From assembly GCA_964058845.1 (NCBI GenBank), contig CAXKVR010000060.1:558001-622000 (forward strand): a stretch of DNA of 64,000 nucleotides, given 5' to 3'. Source of the stretch: Carex sylvatica. Lineage: Eukaryota > Streptophyta > Magnoliopsida > Poales > Cyperaceae. Of the stretch, positions 58,905 through 64,000 are shown in pieces. Position numbers and translations under genes: made by a program. A model generated the notes under the pieces. It made no database searches. It was given only the letters and a program-made list of their open reading frames with translations, and was not told the DNA's origin. The stretch's first letter is position 1. Each line of letters begins with the position of its first letter.

Positions 58905-58917
58905 CTTTTATTTTATG
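58905..58917 (-). promoter_or_regulatory. Candidate TATA region of the MADS gene
   Basis: ATAAAATAAAAGG on the - strand about 180-190 bp upstream of the ATG. It would give a leader of about 150 nt that includes the CT tract. The match is weak. Confidence 0.3.
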
Positions 58918-59009
58918 TACACAAATAGAATGAGGCAGCTGTTGCTTTTGCCCTAATGGTCCATCCATTTCTCCATTTTGTATTTCAAATGAAGATCTCC
59001 ATTTTATGG

Positions 59010-60700
59010 GTTGTATTTTGCTGTCCTACTTAATATGACACAAATAAAAATGCATAACACTACTGATGCATAATTTTTTTTAATCAATTTCAATTAGAAT
59101 ACATCTCACACGTAATGATAGGTCTCATCTCTTGTCACTTTTCATTAAGCGTGTAAATGTCCTATACCCCAACGATTGTGATTAAAAGATCAAATTTTAG
59201 ATTAAATATATATCATCTTTCCAATCAAATAGTATGTATTCTTTTGATAGTATGCATCTTTAAATGTTTTTTCTACGTGTATAAATCTAAATTTAGTTAG
59301 ACACGTACTGCCCACACGTACTCGTTGACGCTTCTCCAACGCTCTCTATCTCACATAATATACTTTCCTAAACCCTTTATTTGATTGTCAAATACTCAAT
59401 TTTTTTATTGATCCTGATTTCTTTCTCATTTTTAAATGTTATTTAAGAAATTTTTGAATTGATTGGTTATGCCTTCATTTTTTTTATATCATTTAAGGAA
59501 TATTATTTGTCATTTAATTATCTAATTTAAGTAAGTTAAACATGATTATATTCTATATTTTAGGTACATAAATGCATATAAATCTGAGGGAGAGGATGAT
59601 AACCTTTATATAACAATAACAAGAGCCATAATATGGCAATACAAGGTGTCATAATATGACAACAACAAATAATACAACTTATTTTGATGATTTTTTTTTC
59701 TCTTGTTTCCCTGTTAAGCAACATAACAAAAAAAAAACTAATATGTTATTAAAGAATGAATTTTACACATTTGTATGAAAATATGTTGGTTTATCTTTCT
59801 TTCTTTTTTTGTTATGAAAGTATGTCATTTAATTTTTATAATTTTTTTGTTCTCCTAAAATATATTTCCGTTATAACGCACATGCGCACAACACTAGTAT
59901 AAAGAATATAAGTTTATATGTTTGAAAAGACAATTATAGAATACTAAAAACACAGAACTAATAAGGATCTATTGGTTTAGAAAAAAATATTCAAATAATG
60001 AAATATTTTTTTAGTATATTCATTCACAAATTAGAGTTCTAGATGTTTTGACATTTGAAAGAAACTTCTTTCAAATAGAAAAATTAACCATTATGAACGT
60101 TTTATATGGATAAGGTAATAAAGCTAATGTTTTTTTATTGTAAGATAATAATAAATAATTCATAATACCATTAAATTACCATCAATTTCTAACAAAAAAC
60201 CATACTAGTATATATTGCACCAAAAGATTTATTCCTTTAGAAGAAACCAAAAATAAAAAAAGAGAAAGCTAGTGTTTTGTTCTTTTAATCTCCATTTTGT
60301 GAGCAAATGGAGGCAATGATAGGTAGTTCAACCAATAGGCTGGCGGTACTAGTCTCTTTTCTATTTATACCATTAAATACTTACAAAATGACGACATTGC
60401 TCGGTTCCTTTCTCTAATAACAAATAGAAGTGAGGAGCACGATGGCATGATATATGGCATCTCCCCTGACAGCAGCCTCTACATATGGATCGCCGACGCG
60501 TGTCCTTCCCCAAGCACAGTTTTTTTTTTTTTTTGAGGATAAGCCCTTAGGCATAGTTCATGGCGTCCCAAGTTTCGAGCCTTTCAAATCATGGTCGATG
60601 AGACATCCAACAGAATAAAGAAAAGCAATAAAGTCTCGTTCTCTTTAAACTTTCTTGCTTAGCTATTCCGCTTTTTTAAATATTTGACATATACAGAGAT
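59010..60700. other. MADS upstream, gene-free stretch
   Basis: AT-rich DNA without coding signals. An 11-bp CArG-like CCATTTTATGG lies just before it, at 58999-59009. Confidence 0.45.
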
Positions 60701-61079
60701 GAGGAGGGGTTGTGTCCTCCGCCTCTTTATTTTTTAAAATTTTAATAATTCAAAATTTAAAATTTAAAATTAAAATAAAATCATTACATGAGATCTATGT
60801 TGTTTTCTCTATATTCTGATAAAAAATTATCACATTTCAATCTTATTTTATACGAATTAATCAATAAATTTAAAAATCAACGTCTAGATATCATTCACAT
60901 TAGTGCATTTTTTACAAGCTCTTGATGACAATCAAAATAAAATTAAAATATCATAAATTTTTACACGTGCATAAATAAAATGATGTAGATCATATCCAAC
61001 GGTTTTATTTTGACTTTTAAGTTTTAAATTTTAATTTATTAAAGTTTTCAAAAATGAAAGCATAGTGGAACTACATAGA
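60701..61079. mobile_element. Decayed MITE of the 38721 family
   Basis: Starts GAGGAGGGGTTGTGTCCTCC and shares AACGGTTTTATTTTGAC, TTTTAAGTTTTAAA and CAAAATAAAAT words in the same order as 38721-39073. The right end has lost the GCCTCC repeats. Confidence 0.65.
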
Positions 61080-61363
61080 TATATATACTTTAAAAAAAAA
61101 ATCTAACAAGTATATGTTTATATTTTTAAAATGTATGTGTTTTTTAAGTTATACTATTATATATTTATATATAGAGTTGAACTACGGTGTTTCATGAAGT
61201 AAAGCGAGTGTTTTACTTTACACTTATATTTTGTAATTTTAAAGTTCAAAACATTGATGAACCATTCAAGTTGATCTCCATATTAAATTGTGGTTGGAGA
61301 CAATATTATACATTTTTTGGAATTTTTTTATTATTTCTTTACAAATTTTGAAAATCATTTTTA
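60739..61363 (+). repeat. Long direct repeat, copy 1
   Basis: About 625 bp nearly identical to 63375-64000, with only a few single-base differences. It spans most of the 60701 MITE, the spacer and the left part of the 61174 foldback element. Confidence 0.92.
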
Positions 61364-61580
61364 TATGGTTCTGAATTTTCTAAGAAACGGCGATTTCAAA
61401 AATTCTAAAAAAAATACAAAATTTCTAAAAGAATGTAAAATTATGTTTCCAAGCACATTTTATTAGAAATATCATGTTGAAAACTTTTGATCAATTTTTT
61501 GGACTTCAAACACAAAGAAGATATGAACATGAAGTAAAATATATATATCATTTACTTCGTGAAGTATAATAGCCCAACTC
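61174..61580. mobile_element. Foldback MITE (core family)
   Basis: 407 bp. Ends GAGTTGAACTACGG and, inverted, GAGTTGGGCTATTA. 10-bp flanking repeat TTTATATATA at 61164-61173 and 61581-61590. Core words GATGAACCATTCAAGTTGAT and ACATTTTTTGGAATTTTTT are present in the arms. Confidence 0.78.
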
Positions 61581-61734
61581 TTTATATATATACCTGAAAA
61601 ATATTGATTATTTTCTTTTGTTGTTTTAAGCTATTCCTTGTTTGTCGTTTTCAAAACAACATATGAATTTGATATTTGAATAATTATATTCATTCCCACA
61701 CTCCTATCCCCTAGCCCCACATCTACAATTTAGA

Positions 61735-61900
61735 AAGATTGTATTATGGTCCCCACTAAGTATTTAAACACTTCTAAAATTAGAGGGTCACGTTAAATAA
61801 AGAAAGTGATAATTATTTAAAAGTTGTATTATGGTCCTACTAATTATTTAAATACTTCTAAAATTAGATGTTGCACTATGGTCCCCACTAATTATGATCC
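61735..61900. repeat. Imperfect ~87-bp tandem repeat
   Basis: TTGTATTATGGTCC(CC)ACTA followed by ACTTCTAAAATTAGA occurs at about 61739 and 61827, with a third partial copy near 61867. Confidence 0.65.
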
Positions 61901-61967
61901 ATACAAAAAAATATTTATCACGATAAACATATACGAGGTGATTATTCAAGTATTTTTTACATAGGTA

Positions 61968-62365
61968 TAAATACTCTAGTGTATACGTATAAATATTTGT
62001 AATACTTGATATTAATACTTTCATATGTCAGTTAGTGTCATATGTAAAAAATACTTTCAAGTATATGTATAAATACTTGCACGACGAGGTATAAATACTT
62101 GTAGGGATGACGAGCCCGAAAGTATGTCATCATGTATATCAATTGAAAGAGAAAATTACGTAGAAGACGTTCGTGGTTTTAGATTCGTAAAATTCTTTAT
62201 AGATCGTCAGAAATGTGGGCGAGATTGAATGGAGAAAAAAATAAAACTCTAAAAACATGTATGGTCATCCAATGTAATTTGAGATTTGGTTGGAGAGACA
62301 ATTATTTATGTAAAAATTATTTACTTTATAAGTATAAATACTTTCATTCTTAGATATAAATACTT
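61968..62365. repeat. Scattered TATAAATACTT words
   Basis: Exact copies at 62068-62078, 62090-62100, 62333-62343 and 62355-62365, plus near copies at about 61968 and 62008. They come in pairs spaced 22 bp. Confidence 0.6.
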
Positions 62366-62399
62366 CTGTGCATTAAGATTAATATTTTAGAAAAAAATC

Positions 62400-63374
62400 A
62401 GTGCTGCAACTTATATGATCACCAAGACAATTATAGAAGAAAAGTGCGGGGATAGAAGTGCAGAGAAAATTATCATGATCCTTAATATTTATATGCCAAG
62501 CTTAATATGTTAAGACCTGTATGTCAAAATTTTGGAATGTGGTTGCATGCCATTTCGAGTGTTATTTTATTTCATTATCATGTTTGACAAAAATAGTAAT
62601 GGAATGAATATGGTAATATGTGATTGCATTGCTATTACGATTTTCATTATTCATGGCTATTGTGTTGCCTATTGTAAATGTGAATTTTTTTTCTATTTTC
62701 GCTTGACGGAAATCAGTTCTTTTGAAAATAATTTTCATTTTGGAAATATAAGCTATCATTGATTATTTTTTATTTCAATACCCATTTGCAATATATACTA
62801 GCTAAATCAAAAACTAGAATCATACATTTCCTAAAATAATAAAAAGAATAATTAATCATTCCAACTTTGTTACATCTTGAGAAATACAAAGGTGCATCGT
62901 TAGTGGTTGCAAATGTCTGGAGACATATATAGGTACTTAGCCGAGTTGGTCACTTGACGTGGCTAGTCCGAACTCTGTTATCAATTTATAGACCGCTGCA
63001 ACTCTTTTGTTTTTGTTTTTTTTTTTTTTTCTAGTACCTTTATTTACTTTACATATTTACAATTTATAGACCGCTGCTTATTTATAAAAGGCAATCAAAA
63101 AATTTATGAAAGTTTTCATTCACGCTCCTTTAATTATCACACGGTTCATCAGGATGAGCACACGAAAACTCGCAAGCTTGAATTCAAACTTTGTTGCGTT
63201 CATTCTATACGTACCTTGAAATTAAATTACTTTCAGCGTCTTTTAAACATTTGAGCACATGAGTTTAGTCAAAAGTTATTGAATAATGTGTTTGAGAACT
63301 AGATATAATTAATTAATCTAGTCAAACATTTAAAATTCAAAATTTAAAATTTAAAATTTAAAATTTATAATATC
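62400..63374. other. Gene-free stretch
   Basis: Overlapping frames on both strands at 62532-62762 are short, low-complexity and without any domain. Nothing else supported. Confidence 0.5.
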
Positions 63375-64000
63375 AAAATTTAATAATTCAAAATTTAAAA
63401 TTTAAAATTAAAATAAAATCATTACATGAGATCTATGTTGTTTTCTCTATATTCTGATAAAAAATTATCACATTTCAATCTTGTTTTATGCGAATTAATC
63501 AATAAATTTAAAAATCAACGTCTAGATATCATTCACATTAGTGCATTTTTTACAAGCTCTTGATGACAATCAAAATAAAATTAAAATATCATAAATTTTT
63601 ACACGTGCATAAATAAAATGATGTAGATCATATCCAACGGTTTTATTTTGACTTTTAAGTTTTAAATTTTAATTTATTAAAGTTTTCAAAAATAAAGGCA
63701 TAGTGGAACTACATAGATATATATACTTTAAAAAAAAATCTAACAAGTATATGTTTATATTTTTAAAATGTATGTGTTTTTTAAGTTATACTATTATATA
63801 TTTATATATAGAGTTGAACTACGGTGTTTCATGAAGTAAAGCGAGTGTTTTACTTTACACTTATATTTTGTAATTTCAAAGTTCAAAACATTGATGAACC
63901 ATTCAAGTTGATCTCCATATTAAATTGTGGTTGGAGACAATATTATACATTTTTTGAAATTTTTTTACTATTTCTTTACAAATTTTGAAAATCATTTTTA
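63375..64000 (+). repeat. Long direct repeat, copy 2 (cut by window end)
   Basis: Matches 60739-61363 nearly base for base and runs off the window, so the foldback element begun at about 63813 is probably complete beyond it. The upstream GAGGAGGG end of the MITE is absent here. Confidence 0.92.

Noticed and set aside
58999..59009. CArG box upstream of the MADS gene
   Set aside because: CCATTTTATGG has seven A/T between CC and GG instead of six, so it is not a canonical CArG box; noted only as similar.
1..64000. CRISPR array, operon or bacterial transfer
   Set aside because: Repeats are tandem or inverted without regular unique spacers, and the genes are intron-containing plant families.

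Overview
The window is nuclear DNA of a flowering plant. It is AT-rich, its genes have GT-AG introns, and it encodes plant-specific families: a wall-associated kinase and an AGL17/ANR1-type MIKC MADS-box factor. It is dense in plant transposable elements (Ty1-copia, MULE, hAT, CACTA, PIF-like, tRNA-derived SINEs). The sequence alone does not let me name the order or species. No bacterial, viral or organellar gene block, CRISPR array or operon is present.

Three genes are well supported. (1) A wall-associated receptor kinase on the + strand (22455..25196, 3 exons). Its reading frame is intact except for one in-frame TAG in the EGF exon, which separates the ectodomain from the transmembrane and kinase parts. 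(2) A small HIG1-domain (hypoxia-responsive, respiratory supercomplex type) mitochondrial protein on the - strand (31348..31882, 3 short exons). (3) A complete 7-exon MADS-box gene on the - strand (50383..58726, 237 aa), whose 5.6-kb second intron is full of hAT-type miniature elements. A weak fourth candidate is a two- or three-exon fragment on the + strand (46200..48488 or later). The genes do not form a pathway; they are scattered in repeat-rich DNA.

Layout: 1-2.4 kb, AT-rich tandem repeats. 2.47-2.58 kb, a SINE. 2.7-11.84 kb, one decayed Ty1-copia element with both LTRs, a 5-bp target duplication, primer-binding site and broken gag-pol, itself interrupted by LTR-like DNA. 12-22 kb, a dispersed repeat pair, a SINE, a MULE-like terminal-inverted-repeat element and hAT MITEs. 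22.4-25.2 kb, the WAK locus. 25.6-31 kb, a SINE, a foldback MITE, a PIF-like element, a CACTA end and a hAT MITE. 31.3-32 kb, the HIG1 gene. 34.7-42.8 kb, a MULE fragment and a full-length non-autonomous MULE (9-bp TSD) containing two nested MITEs and a 2.8-kb solo LTR. 42.9-50.3 kb, more foldback elements. 50.4-58.9 kb, the MADS gene. 59-64 kb, gene-free DNA with a ~625-bp direct repeat running off the window end.

The most interesting repeat observation is a set of foldback elements that share a similar internal core but carry unrelated terminal sequences. One is a near-perfect long hairpin just past the MADS stop codon. Boundaries were read by eye; no alignment or database search was run.
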